Source: Bog-159 sp963707465 (GTDB taxonomy: Bacteria; Acidobacteriota; Terriglobia; Bryobacterales; Bryobacteraceae). Taken from it: a stretch of DNA of 64,000 nt. Under the pieces are notes generated by a model. That model did no database searches, was not told the origin of the DNA, and saw only the letters and a program-made list of their open reading frames with translations. The DNA is taken from contig CAVPQK010000003.1 of the NCBI GenBank assembly GCA_963707465.1, positions 1-64,000 on the forward strand, read 5' to 3'. Every line of letters starts with the position of its first letter. The first letter of the stretch is position 1. Made by a program: the position numbers and the translations under genes. Shown here in pieces: positions 54,621 to 62,495 of the stretch.

Positions 54621-55166
54621 ATGAAGTGCTTTGATTGCAATAAAGGCAGAATGGTAAGCCAGGTCGCCGAAATGACGGCTCACGTCCGAGGAGAGGAGGT
54701 GTCTGTTCGCACGGAAGCAATGGTCTGTAATCGATGCGGGTTTCAGCTGCTGACCGACGAGCAATCGGATGCCTATACCATTGCGAGCGCTGACGCCTAC
54801 CGCGAGAAGCACCATCTCCTAACAACGGCGGAGCTAAGGGAAGCCCGAGGCCGCCTTAAAATGAGCTTCCGCACCTTCGCTAAGTATCTCAGGGTAAGTG
54901 AGGCAAGTCCTAAGCGGTGGGAGGCTGGTTTGGTGCAAGATGAGGCCATGGACGAATTGGTGCGCCTCAAGACGGATCTGTTCGCTGCGCGCGGGAATGT
55001 CAGGGGTTTAGAGACGCGACTCGGCTCGGCTGTTGCGGTACCTATGCAGGCAAGAATGCGAAAACTAACCAAACACGAGTGGCGAACGCCTGACGATTAT
55101 ATTTCCATCGAGACAGCGGAATTCTGTGCGGTGGGCCCCACTTCGCAGACCTGTTACAGCGCCTAG
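54621..55166 (+). CDS. MqsA-like antitoxin (YgiT-type zinc finger and HTH)
   Basis: A 181-residue protein from ATG at 54621. Residues 1-45 form a zinc site with CFDC and CNRC pairs (MKCFDCNKGRM, VCNRCGFQLLTDEQ), as in MqsA/YgiT. Residues 70-125 form a Cro-type HTH (ELREARGRLKMSFRTFAKYL, then VSEASPKRWEAGLV). The remaining 50 residues are an unconserved tail (RMRKLTKHEWRTPDDYISIE). A C-terminal extension of this kind is where TAC antitoxins carry their chaperone-addiction region. It would bind toxin and operator DNA and needs the chaperone to be stable. Confidence 0.85.
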   Translation: MKCFDCNKGRMVSQVAEMTAHVRGEEVSVRTEAMVCNRCGFQLLTDEQSDAYTIASADAYREKHHLLTTAELREARGRLKMSFRTFAKYLRVSEASPKRWEAGLVQDEAMDELVRLKTDLFAARGNVRGLETRLGSAVAVPMQARMRKLTKHEWRTPDDYISIETAEFCAVGPTSQTCYSA

Positions 55167-55178
55167 AAGGCAACACAG

Positions 55179-55709
55179 ATGGGATTTATGATTGAGCAGG
55201 AGCCGGAGCAAGTTCAGGCGGCATACCATTTCCAGGTTAGCGCCGAGCTGCTGGACGTACAGCTCCTTGACTGCACGGCGTCTGTTTCCGAGACGAATGC
55301 GCGTTTGGAAGGGCCGTTGCGTATTGGGCTGCAGTGGGAATCCGGTGTCCTCGATCTTTCCGAAGGGGGTGCCCGGCTTTGGGTCCGGATCGACATCTCG
55401 GGCGATCCAGCGGATGCGCCCGAACAGCCGGAGCGCCATTATTTTGAGGTCGCTGGCCGCTACGCTCTGAGCTATGGTTTGCGGTCGGGCTATACACCCT
55501 CCCAAGAGCAGGTGGATGCTTTTAGGGCGGGAAACGCAGTTTTCCACTGCTGGCCTTATTCGCGTGAGCTGGTGCAAAACATGACGGCGAGGATGGGGTT
55601 GCTCATCCCACCATTGCCCTTCCTGCGCTTGGCTCCGAAGATCACGCGGAAGATATCACGGAAGCGCGCGGCCCTCGCAAAAACTGGGGATGAGGGCGGC
55701 CGGGAATAA
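55179..55709 (+). CDS. SecB-like chaperone of a TAC module
   Basis: A 176-residue protein (an alternative ATG lies at 55188). Beta-strands near the N-terminus (AAYHFQVSAELLDVQLLDC and LWVRIDISGDPADAP) and the C-terminal line AVFHCWPYSRELVQNMTARM followed by LLIPPLPFLRLAP match SecB-family proteins, whose usual line is N-x-W-P-Y-x-R-E-x-V-x-x-x-x-x-R-M-G. Solitary SecB is an export chaperone; here it follows an antitoxin by 12 bp, making it the third part of a toxin-antitoxin-chaperone set. A basic tail of about 30 residues (KITRKISRKRAALAKTGDEG) is unusual. Confidence 0.8.
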   Translation: MGFMIEQEPEQVQAAYHFQVSAELLDVQLLDCTASVSETNARLEGPLRIGLQWESGVLDLSEGGARLWVRIDISGDPADAPEQPERHYFEVAGRYALSYGLRSGYTPSQEQVDAFRAGNAVFHCWPYSRELVQNMTARMGLLIPPLPFLRLAPKITRKISRKRAALAKTGDEGGRE

Positions 55710-55751
55710 GGCCTCGATTCGGGTCCGGTCCCCGCCAACATCGGTTAAGAG

Positions 55752-57074
55752 ATGACCTCGGAAGCATTGGCCCGCTCGATCGTCGCGCAGTTGCGCGCCG
55801 CGGGCCACCAGGCCTACCTGGTGGGCGGCTGCGTGCGCGACATGCTGCTGGGGCGTACGCCGAAGGATTTCGACGTGGCCACCGACGCGCGGCCCGATCG
55901 CGTGAGCGAGTTGTTCGAGCGCTCCGAGCAGGTGGGCGCGCATTTCGGGGTGGTGCTGGTGCGCGAGAACACCTCGCAGGTGGAGGTGGCGACGTTTCGC
56001 AGCGACGCCAGCTACAGCGATGGCCGGCGCCCGGACGCGGTGCGCTTCGAGATCGAGCCGCGGCAAGATGTGCTGCGGCGCGATTTCACCATCAACGCGC
56101 TGCTGCTCGATCCCGATACGAACGAAGTGCTGGATTTCACCGGAGGCCGGGAGGACTTGCGCCGCCGCGTGATCCGCGCCATCGGCGATCCCGAGGAACG
56201 ATTTCAGGAAGACCACCTGCGCCTGATCCGCGCGGTACGATTCGCGGCGCGACTGGGCTTCGAGATCGAAACCGAAACCATGGCGGCGCTGCGGCGGCTG
56301 CACCCGCTCATTGAGAAAGTCTCGCTCGAGCGGGTGCGCGACGAGCTGGCGCGCATCCTCACCGAAGGCGGCGCGCGGCGCGGCTTCGAGCTGCTGGACG
56401 AGACCGGACTGCTGGGCGACATCCTGCCGGAAGTGGCGGCCATGAAAGGCGTGGCGCAGCCGCCGGAATTTCACCCGGAAGGCGACGTGTGGACGCACAC
56501 GCTGCTGTTACTGGAGAAGCTGCGCCATCCCACGGTGACGTTGGCCGCGGGCGCGCTGCTGCACGACGTGGGCAAGCCGCCGACGTTCCGCGTGGCGGAT
56601 CGCATTCGCTTCGACGGGCACGTGGAGGAAGGCGTCCGGCTGGCGCACGGCATCCTGACGCGGCTGCGGTTCTCCGCGGATCAGATCGCGCAGATTGAAG
56701 CGCTGATCGCGAATCACATGCGCTTCAAGGATGCCGGGCAAATGCGCGAGAGCACCATGAAGCGCTTCCTGCGCATGGAAAACTTCGCCGAGCACGTGGA
56801 ACTGCACCGGCTGGACTGCCTGTCGAGCAACGGAAAACTGGAAACGTATAAGCGGGTGATGGCGCGGCTGGCGGAACTGGGCGAGGAGGATCTGCGGCCC
56901 AAGCCTCTGCTGACGGGGCGCGATCTCATCGAACAGGGCTACGCGCCCGGACCGGCGTTTGCTAAGATGCTGGCCGCGGTGGAAGATGCGCAGCTCGAGG
57001 GGCGCGTGCGGAATAAGGATGCGGCGCTGGCGCTGGTGCGCGCGGAGTTTGGGGCGCCGGTTCCAGCAGGCTAG
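55752..57074 (+). CDS. CCA tRNA nucleotidyltransferase / poly(A) polymerase family, HD domain
   Basis: A 440-residue class-II nucleotidyltransferase. Motif A is YLVGGCVRDMLLGRTPKDFD with VATDA, the DxD metal site; motif B lies in RRDFTINALLLDPDTNEVLD; the ERFQEDHLRLIRAVRFAARL line follows. After the neck, an HD-type domain (about 235-360) has GALLHDVGKPPTF with the His-Asp pair and IANHMRF. It repairs or adds 3' CCA on tRNA; poly(A) activity cannot be excluded. It is probably essential, starts 42 bp after the SecB-like gene and is likely transcribed independently. Confidence 0.93.
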   Translation: MTSEALARSIVAQLRAAGHQAYLVGGCVRDMLLGRTPKDFDVATDARPDRVSELFERSEQVGAHFGVVLVRENTSQVEVATFRSDASYSDGRRPDAVRFEIEPRQDVLRRDFTINALLLDPDTNEVLDFTGGREDLRRRVIRAIGDPEERFQEDHLRLIRAVRFAARLGFEIETETMAALRRLHPLIEKVSLERVRDELARILTEGGARRGFELLDETGLLGDILPEVAAMKGVAQPPEFHPEGDVWTHTLLLLEKLRHPTVTLAAGALLHDVGKPPTFRVADRIRFDGHVEEGVRLAHGILTRLRFSADQIAQIEALIANHMRFKDAGQMRESTMKRFLRMENFAEHVELHRLDCLSSNGKLETYKRVMARLAELGEEDLRPKPLLTGRDLIEQGYAPGPAFAKMLAAVEDAQLEGRVRNKDAALALVRAEFGAPVPAG

Positions 57075-57090
57075 CGAAGCGGTTGCGTCG

Positions 57091-57196
57091 CCTCAGCTGC
57101 GCGTCGAAAAACCGCGCGGCCGCCCGGTAAGCTTCCAGGCAGTGCCCCCACAAGAGGAAATCGTGAATCTCATCCGGGAAGATCAACTGCTCCAGC
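57091..57196 (-). pseudogene. 3' fragment of an S9-peptidase gene (copy of 58647-58752)
   Basis: On the minus strand it reads LEQLIFPDEIHDFLLWGHCL then EAYRAAARFFDAQLR, which repeats the last 40 residues of the S9 peptidase at 58635-60686. The DNA is similar but not identical. It lies on the other side of the GloVer gene, so that gene is bracketed by the true 3' end and this copy. The next 215 bp (57197-57411) hold no recognisable gene. Confidence 0.85.
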
Positions 57197-57411
57197 TCCG
57201 GTTTCAAGGGCCTTTGCGGATGCCGGCGAACCCTCCGCCGTATTCCGGCGTGGGGCGTCCCGGTGTCTTTCTGAAATCCGAGTCTCCTGACGATCGTGCG
57301 GCGGTTGTTCCGCAAGGCGCATGTGCGCAAGCGGGGCCAACTGGTGCGGGTGGCGTTGGAAGGGTTGTTATCCGCCGCTCGCGACCGTGTACAGCGGGCG
57401 ATTCGCGCCAA

Positions 57412-58623
57412 TCATATCGTCAGCGCGAACACCGTACCGTATCCGTAAGTCCCGCCCTTCGGGGTGGTGCCGTAAAGAATTCCGCCTTCGCCGATCGTCA
57501 GACCCGTCGGATTCAACCCGTCGCTACCCGTGAATGAGTGCAGGAGAATCGGCGTCCACGCGCCGCCCGGCGAAGCTGGCGGCTTCAGTGCGTAAGCGGT
57601 GCCGAGTCTGGAAGCGCCGCCCGCTAGGGTCGTGCCATAGAGCGTGCCATGTTCGCCCAGCGCCAACGACCCGGTGGGATATGGGCCGGCGCCGTCTCCG
57701 GGGGGCGCAGGAAATTCGTACAGCGTCGCCTGGCTCCAGGAGCCGCCCGCAGACGCCGGCGGTGTCAGTGAGTAAACCTCGCCCCCGTTTCCAGAGGTTT
57801 GGGGAGAGGCTTGGGGGTACACAGTTCCGTAAAGCACTCCCTCGTCGCCGATCACCACGTCCGTCGGTTGACCATAACCGGTTCCGATAAACTGGTAGAG
57901 CACCGTCTCCGTCCAGGCGCGGCCAGGCGCTGCCGGCGGAGTTAACGCGAACACACTGGCCCACTCTTCGCCGTAAAAGGTTCCGTAAAGCACGGGACCG
58001 CTCCCAAGCGCCAACCCTCCAGTCGGCGATCCGCCGTCTGGCGAGAAGTCCTTGAGCGTCCGTTCGGTCCATAACCCGCGGGGAGACTCAGGGGGGGCGA
58101 GCGCAAACACCGTCCCAGCGCTGGGCCCATCTGCGGTCGTGGCGAAGAGCACCCCGGCGGGGCCGATCGCAACGCTGCTCAGACCGGTCGCGCCAAAACT
58201 CGCGATGACCGCCAAGCTCCACTGGCCGCCAGGCGAGGCCGGAGGTGTCAACGAGTAGATTTCCGTGCTCCCGAACGCGGGGTAACCTGTTGCGCCATAG
58301 AGGACGCCACCGGCGCCGATGGTCAAACGCGAAATGGGATCTGCCCCATCACTGGCGCCTTGGAAGTTATATATCACGGCATACGTCCAGGATCCACCGG
58401 GCGACGCGGGCGGAGTGAGGGAGAATACCGTGCCGTAACCGTATGCGCCGCCGGCACTGGTCGTCCCGTATAGCACACCACCCTGGCCGATTGCTAAAGG
58501 CGAGGGCCCTCCCCCGTTGCTGCTGGCGAAATTGTATATCGTGGTCAAAGTCGGCGCCGGACTCTGCGCTGTGCCGTAACCGCAGCACAATAGCAAGGCG
58601 GTTAAATTTAGTCGAATCGTCAT
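57412..58623 (-). CDS. exported GloVer-repeat (TIGR03803-type) protein
   Basis: The ATG at 58623 has GGAGGAG close before it. The 403-residue product has a signal peptide (LNLTALLLCCGYGTAQS). The rest is about eight repeats of roughly 45 residues, each with a core like GGVLYGTTSAGGAYGYGTVF and SLTPPASPGGSWTYAVIYNF; later copies vary (GPVLYGTFYGEEWASVFALT). These 'choice-of-anchor/GloVer' repeats probably fold as a beta-propeller. No anchor domain is seen at the C-terminus, which stops at GTVFALTI, so the protein may lack its last part. It lies 11 bp after the S9-peptidase stop. Confidence 0.85.
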   Translation of the reverse strand: MTIRLNLTALLLCCGYGTAQSPAPTLTTIYNFASSNGGGPSPLAIGQGGVLYGTTSAGGAYGYGTVFSLTPPASPGGSWTYAVIYNFQGASDGADPISRLTIGAGGVLYGATGYPAFGSTEIYSLTPPASPGGQWSLAVIASFGATGLSSVAIGPAGVLFATTADGPSAGTVFALAPPESPRGLWTERTLKDFSPDGGSPTGGLALGSGPVLYGTFYGEEWASVFALTPPAAPGRAWTETVLYQFIGTGYGQPTDVVIGDEGVLYGTVYPQASPQTSGNGGEVYSLTPPASAGGSWSQATLYEFPAPPGDGAGPYPTGSLALGEHGTLYGTTLAGGASRLGTAYALKPPASPGGAWTPILLHSFTGSDGLNPTGLTIGEGGILYGTTPKGGTYGYGTVFALTI

Positions 58624-58634
58624 AGCTCCTCCAC

Positions 58635-60686
58635 CTATTTGATGTCTCTCAGTTGCGCGTCGAAGAAGCGCGCGGATGCCCGGTAAGCCTCCAGCCAGTG
58701 CGCCCACAATAGGAAATCGTGAATCTCATCCGGGAAGATCAACTGCTCTAAGTGAACGCGGCCGCGTAGCGCCTCTACCAGTTCCACGGTCTGACGGAAG
58801 TTGACGTTGCGGTCGTCATCGCCATGAATCAGCAGCACCGGCGAACGCCAGTCTTTGACGCTCGCCATGGGCGACGAGTTGAAGGCCAGCCTCCCGATCG
58901 CGTCGTCTTTCCCGATGCCCAGCTCTTCGGTCCAGTCGTGCACGCCGTGCATATCCACGCCCGCCGCAAACAGGTCCGACGCGCGCGCCAGGCCCAGCGC
59001 CGTCAGGTATCCACCGTACGACCCGCCCCACAAACCGATGCGCGCGGGGTCCACATCGGCCCGGCTCTTCAGAAACACACCGGCGCCCAGCACGTCGTTG
59101 AACTCGCTGCCGCCGCCTGCTCCATAATTGAGCGCTTCGCGAAACTTCATGCCATAGCCGATGCCGCTGCGATAATTCACCGCCAGCACCACATATCCGC
59201 GGCTCGCCAGATACTGATTCATGGCGTAGGCGTTGTTGTAGTAGTACATGTAATGCCAGCCCAGCAGCATCTGCCGCCGCGATCCGCCGTGAAAGAAAAT
59301 CGCCGCCGGATGCCGCCGTCCACCCGCCCCCTTGGGCAGGAACAACTGGCCGTGCAGGGTGACGCCGTCGGCAGACGAGAAGATCACCTGCTGCGGCGTA
59401 ACCAGCGCCTCAGCCTTCGGAAAATCCGCTGGTATGGCGTCCGGCGCCAGGTCGCGAATCTCGCCCGAAGCCAGCCGGATGGCGGGCCGCGCCTGGCGCG
59501 CGGTGTCCGAATGGAGGAAGACCAGCGCGCCGTCGCTCGACACCGCGGGCGACCACTCCAGTCCCGCGCCGGGGGTTATTGCGACGGGCGCGCCGCCGGC
59601 TGCCGCCACGCGCCAGATATGCCGGCGGTCGATATCATCCTGGTTCGACGAATAGAGCAACTCGCGGCCGTCTGGAGTCATGGCGACGTGCTCGACTTCG
59701 AAGGCTCCAGGGGTGAGCAGCGTGGCGTCGCCGCCGGAAACGGGCACGGAGTACAGATGCGTCCAGCCGTCGCGCTCCCAGGGAAACACCAGCCGGTCGC
59801 CTGCCCAGAACAACTGCCGTTCCGATCCCAACGGGCGGAACATGCTGCCATCGCCTTCCGCCGCCTTCCACACTTCCTGGCCGGCGGTCGCCCCGCTGGG
59901 ATCCGCTACGCGAATGGACCACGGCGGCCCGGCGCGCTCGGCGGTGAAACTGCGCTCGTCCATCGAGGGGATGCGCAGGAACGCCATGCGCCGGCTGTCG
60001 GGCGACCAAACGGGGGCATCGTCGTGATCCACGCTGGGGTCCAGGTAGTGGACCGTTTTGGCCGCAGCGTCGTACACGCCAACAAAGCTGTGATTGCCAC
60101 GGCTGCTGACGAAGGCCAGGCGCGCGCCATCGGGCGACCATTCCAGGCCGCCGTTTTGCCCGCGGGCGTGGATCAATTGCTCCGCCTTGTCGTGGCCGTC
60201 GAGCGGCGCGGACCAGACCTGGCCTTTGCGCACGAACGCTACGCGCCCGTTTGCCGGAGATACGGCCGGCTGGTTGCCCTCGCCGATCAGGCGCGGCGCG
60301 CTACCCAGCGTAACAATCCATACCTGTTGCTCCGCGCCCTTTGGGTCGTTGGTCGGATTGGGATATTCGCCCGCGCCATTGGCGCCTTCGCCGCGCACGT
60401 AGACGATCTGGCGGCCGTCGGGAGCCCATTGCAATTCGGAGATCTCCTGTCCGTCGTCCGCGGCGTACGCGGTCACGCTGTGGCCGCGATACGCAGGCGG
60501 CTCGGCCACCCAGATGTTGCGCACGCCGCGCGCATTGTAGACCCAGGCGATCTTTCCGCCGGAGGACGATACGACCGGGGCGGACGGGAAGGGCGCGCTC
60601 AGGATCTGCTCAAGGGTGAAGGAAGTTTGCGCGCAGGCGCAGGCGGCGCAGGCCAGCGCCGCGGTAAAGTGCCAGGGGAAACGCAT
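58635..60686 (-). CDS. exported S9 family (prolyl-oligopeptidase-type) peptidase
   Basis: A 683-residue exported peptidase. After a signal peptide (HFTAALACAACACAQT), about 30-420 form a TolB/DPP-type beta-propeller (LQWAPDGRQIVYVRGEG, LEWSPDGARLAFVSSRGNH). The catalytic domain follows: Ser in GLWGGSYGGYLTAL, Asp in LLIHGDDDRNVN, His in FPDEIHDFLLW. It removes dipeptides or cleaves after Pro in periplasmic peptides, by family. Its start has no clear ribosome site. It is divergent from the PadR operon (165 bp apart). Confidence 0.93.
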   Translation of the reverse strand: MRFPWHFTAALACAACACAQTSFTLEQILSAPFPSAPVVSSSGGKIAWVYNARGVRNIWVAEPPAYRGHSVTAYAADDGQEISELQWAPDGRQIVYVRGEGANGAGEYPNPTNDPKGAEQQVWIVTLGSAPRLIGEGNQPAVSPANGRVAFVRKGQVWSAPLDGHDKAEQLIHARGQNGGLEWSPDGARLAFVSSRGNHSFVGVYDAAAKTVHYLDPSVDHDDAPVWSPDSRRMAFLRIPSMDERSFTAERAGPPWSIRVADPSGATAGQEVWKAAEGDGSMFRPLGSERQLFWAGDRLVFPWERDGWTHLYSVPVSGGDATLLTPGAFEVEHVAMTPDGRELLYSSNQDDIDRRHIWRVAAAGGAPVAITPGAGLEWSPAVSSDGALVFLHSDTARQARPAIRLASGEIRDLAPDAIPADFPKAEALVTPQQVIFSSADGVTLHGQLFLPKGAGGRRHPAAIFFHGGSRRQMLLGWHYMYYYNNAYAMNQYLASRGYVVLAVNYRSGIGYGMKFREALNYGAGGGSEFNDVLGAGVFLKSRADVDPARIGLWGGSYGGYLTALGLARASDLFAAGVDMHGVHDWTEELGIGKDDAIGRLAFNSSPMASVKDWRSPVLLIHGDDDRNVNFRQTVELVEALRGRVHLEQLIFPDEIHDFLLWAHWLEAYRASARFFDAQLRDIK

Positions 60687-60736
60687 TTATATAGGTTACA
60701 GCAGGGTCACGCGATAGTGGTGCGTCATCTGCGGTC

Positions 60737-60767
60737 TTGACAGCGGCGGCGACTGTCTTCGTATACT
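60737..60767 (+). promoter_or_regulatory. promoter of the PadR-TolC-RND operon
   Basis: TTGACA (60737-60742) and TATACT (60762-60767) match consensus boxes, with a somewhat long 19-base spacer. The operator-like palindrome follows immediately, so regulator binding would block the start site. Confidence 0.5.
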
Positions 60768-60786
60768 TACGATATTCATAATCGTA
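60768..60786. promoter_or_regulatory. palindromic operator candidate for the second PadR protein
   Basis: TACGAT and ATCGTA form perfect 6-base arms around a 7-base centre (ATTCATA), directly after the -10 box. Self-repression by the adjacent PadR protein is the simplest reading. Confidence 0.55.
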
Positions 60787-60851
60787 TTGCGAAAACGAAA
60801 TTCGATTACGCTGCCAGCCAGGACCGCGACTTATACTCCGGCCTGATCCGC

Positions 60852-61124
60852 TTGCACGTGCTGCACCACGCCGCCGAAGAGCCGATCTTCGGGCTGGGGA
60901 TGGTGGAGGAACTGGCGCGCCATGGCTATCGCATCAGCCCCGGCACTCTCTATCCCTTGCTGCATGGACTCGAGAAAAAGGGCTACCTGCGGGCGACCGA
61001 GCAGCGCAACGGCAAGTCGCTGCGTAAAGTATATCGTGCCACGCCTCTGGGCCGGAAGGCGCTGCGCGCAGCCAAAAGCAAGGTGCGCGAGCTGTTTGGC
61101 GAGCTGATCGAAGGCGGGCGATGA
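60852..61124 (+). CDS. PadR family transcriptional regulator, start uncertain
   Basis: The TTG at 60852 gives 90 residues (LHVLHHAAEEPIFGLGMVEE, then ELARHGYRISPGTLYPLLHG, LEKKGYLRATEQR, KVYRATPLGRKALRAAKSKV). The winged-helix is complete except for its first helix. Relatives begin earlier with a line like RDLYSGLIRLHVL, and those codons are present upstream in frame to about 60786 (AKTKFDYAASQDRDLYSGLI), with no ATG, GTG or TTG. The real start could therefore be an ATT at 60786. The stop overlaps the tolC-like start (ATGA). Confidence 0.8.
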   Translation: MHVLHHAAEEPIFGLGMVEELARHGYRISPGTLYPLLHGLEKKGYLRATEQRNGKSLRKVYRATPLGRKALRAAKSKVRELFGELIEGGR

Positions 61125-62494
61125 ACGTTCCGGCCGCAGCGCGAGCGCTGGCATTGATCTGCGCGGCCAGCGCCCCATTGCCCGCGCAACTGACCCTGGC
61201 CCAGGCCGTCGAAAGCGCTTTGCACAACTATCCCGCGGTGCGCGTCTCCCAGGAGCAGATCAACCGGGCGGCGGCGGGTATCCGGCTGGCGCGCACCGCC
61301 TATTTACCGCGCGTGGATGCCGTGGCGCAAGTCAACCGCGCCACTCGAAACAACGTGTTCGGGCTGCTGCTGCCCACCGGGGGCGTGATTCCCTCGATGT
61401 CCGGCCCGGTGATCGGGTCGAATAATCTCGGAACAGCCTGGGGCAGCGCGGTGGGCGGCCTGGTGGCGTGGGAGCCATTCGATTTCGGCCTGCGGCGCGC
61501 GAATGTCGATGCGGCCGCGGCGGCCCGCGCCCAAACCGAAGCGACGCTCCATCGTACCGAGTTCGAAGTGGCGGTGGCCACGGCGGACGCGTATCTCACA
61601 ATGGCCGCGACCGAGGAGACGGTGCGCGCGGCGCAGGCGGGCGTGGACCGCGGGGAGACCACCCTGCGCACGATCCAGGCGCTAGTGAACGCCGAATTGC
61701 GGCCCGGCGCGGACGGATCGCGGGCGGCGGCGGAGCTGGCGGCGGCGCGGACGCAGTTGATCCAGGCCGAGCAGGCCATCGAAGTCGCGCGCGCCACGGT
61801 TTCGCAGTTCGTAGGCATGGAGCCCGCCCGGATCGCCCTTTCCGCGCCGGGATTGCTGCAATTGCCGGCGGAGCAGAACGTAGCGCCCCTGGATACGGCC
61901 GCGCACCCCATGGCGCGGGAGCAGAACGCCCTGGTGGAACAGGAGCAGGCCCAGCTTCACGCGCTGGCGCGGTCTTACTTCCCGCGATTTTATCTGCAAG
62001 GCGCGGCCTACGCGCGCGGCACCGGCGCCGAAACCGACGGGAGACTGCTGGGCGGCCTCAATGGTCTCGCGCCCAACGTGCAGGACTACGCTTTGGGCTT
62101 CACGGTGAGTTTTCCGGTCGCGGACCGGCCGGCGATTTCGGCGCGAGAGGCGGCGCAATCGGCCGCGGTGCGCGCGCAGGCAGCCCGATTGCAGCAGATC
62201 GCGACGGACCTGCGCGCGCAGTGGGATATAGCCGTCGCCACGGTGCAGGGCGCGCGCCGGATTGCGGCGAATACGCCGGTCCAGGTGTCGGCTGCGCGCG
62301 CGGCAGCCGATCAGGCCTGCGCCCGCTACAAATCGGGGCTGGGCAATATCGATGCGGTAGCGGAGGCGCAGCGCTTGCTCACGCAAGCCGAAATTGACGA
62401 TGCGCTGGCGCGGCTGGGCGTCTGGCGCGGGCTGCTGGCGGTGGCTACCGCGGCGGGAGACATTCGGCCATTCGTGGCGGAGGTTGGGCAATAG
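61121..62494 (+). CDS. TolC family outer-membrane efflux protein
   Basis: A 457-residue outer-membrane channel. The signal peptide (ALALICAASAPLPAQ) is followed by two OEP repeats, the first near 20-230 (LTLAQAVESALHNYPAVRVS and YLTMAATEETVRAAQAGVDR) and the second from about 235 (FYLQGAAYARGT, VSFPVADRPAISAREAAQSA). Coiled-coil stretches between them form the periplasmic barrel. It would be the exit for the RND pump encoded next. No membrane-fusion-protein gene lies between PadR and RND genes, so it would have to be supplied elsewhere or after the window. Start overlaps PadR. Confidence 0.92.
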   Translation: MNVPAAARALALICAASAPLPAQLTLAQAVESALHNYPAVRVSQEQINRAAAGIRLARTAYLPRVDAVAQVNRATRNNVFGLLLPTGGVIPSMSGPVIGSNNLGTAWGSAVGGLVAWEPFDFGLRRANVDAAAAARAQTEATLHRTEFEVAVATADAYLTMAATEETVRAAQAGVDRGETTLRTIQALVNAELRPGADGSRAAAELAAARTQLIQAEQAIEVARATVSQFVGMEPARIALSAPGLLQLPAEQNVAPLDTAAHPMAREQNALVEQEQAQLHALARSYFPRFYLQGAAYARGTGAETDGRLLGGLNGLAPNVQDYALGFTVSFPVADRPAISAREAAQSAAVRAQAARLQQIATDLRAQWDIAVATVQGARRIAANTPVQVSAARAAADQACARYKSGLGNIDAVAEAQRLLTQAEIDDALARLGVWRGLLAVATAAGDIRPFVAEVGQ

Positions 62495-62495
62495 C

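Noticed and set aside
57197..57411. Short plus-strand frame reading TIVRRLFRKAHVRKRG
   Set aside because: No start, no family resemblance, and it runs into the GloVer gene end.
58824..60740. Long plus-strand frame of 638 codons opposite the S9 peptidase
   Set aside because: It is the antisense shadow of a GC-rich real gene; the translation is Arg/His/Gln-rich without domains, whereas the minus strand has a complete peptidase with its catalytic triad.
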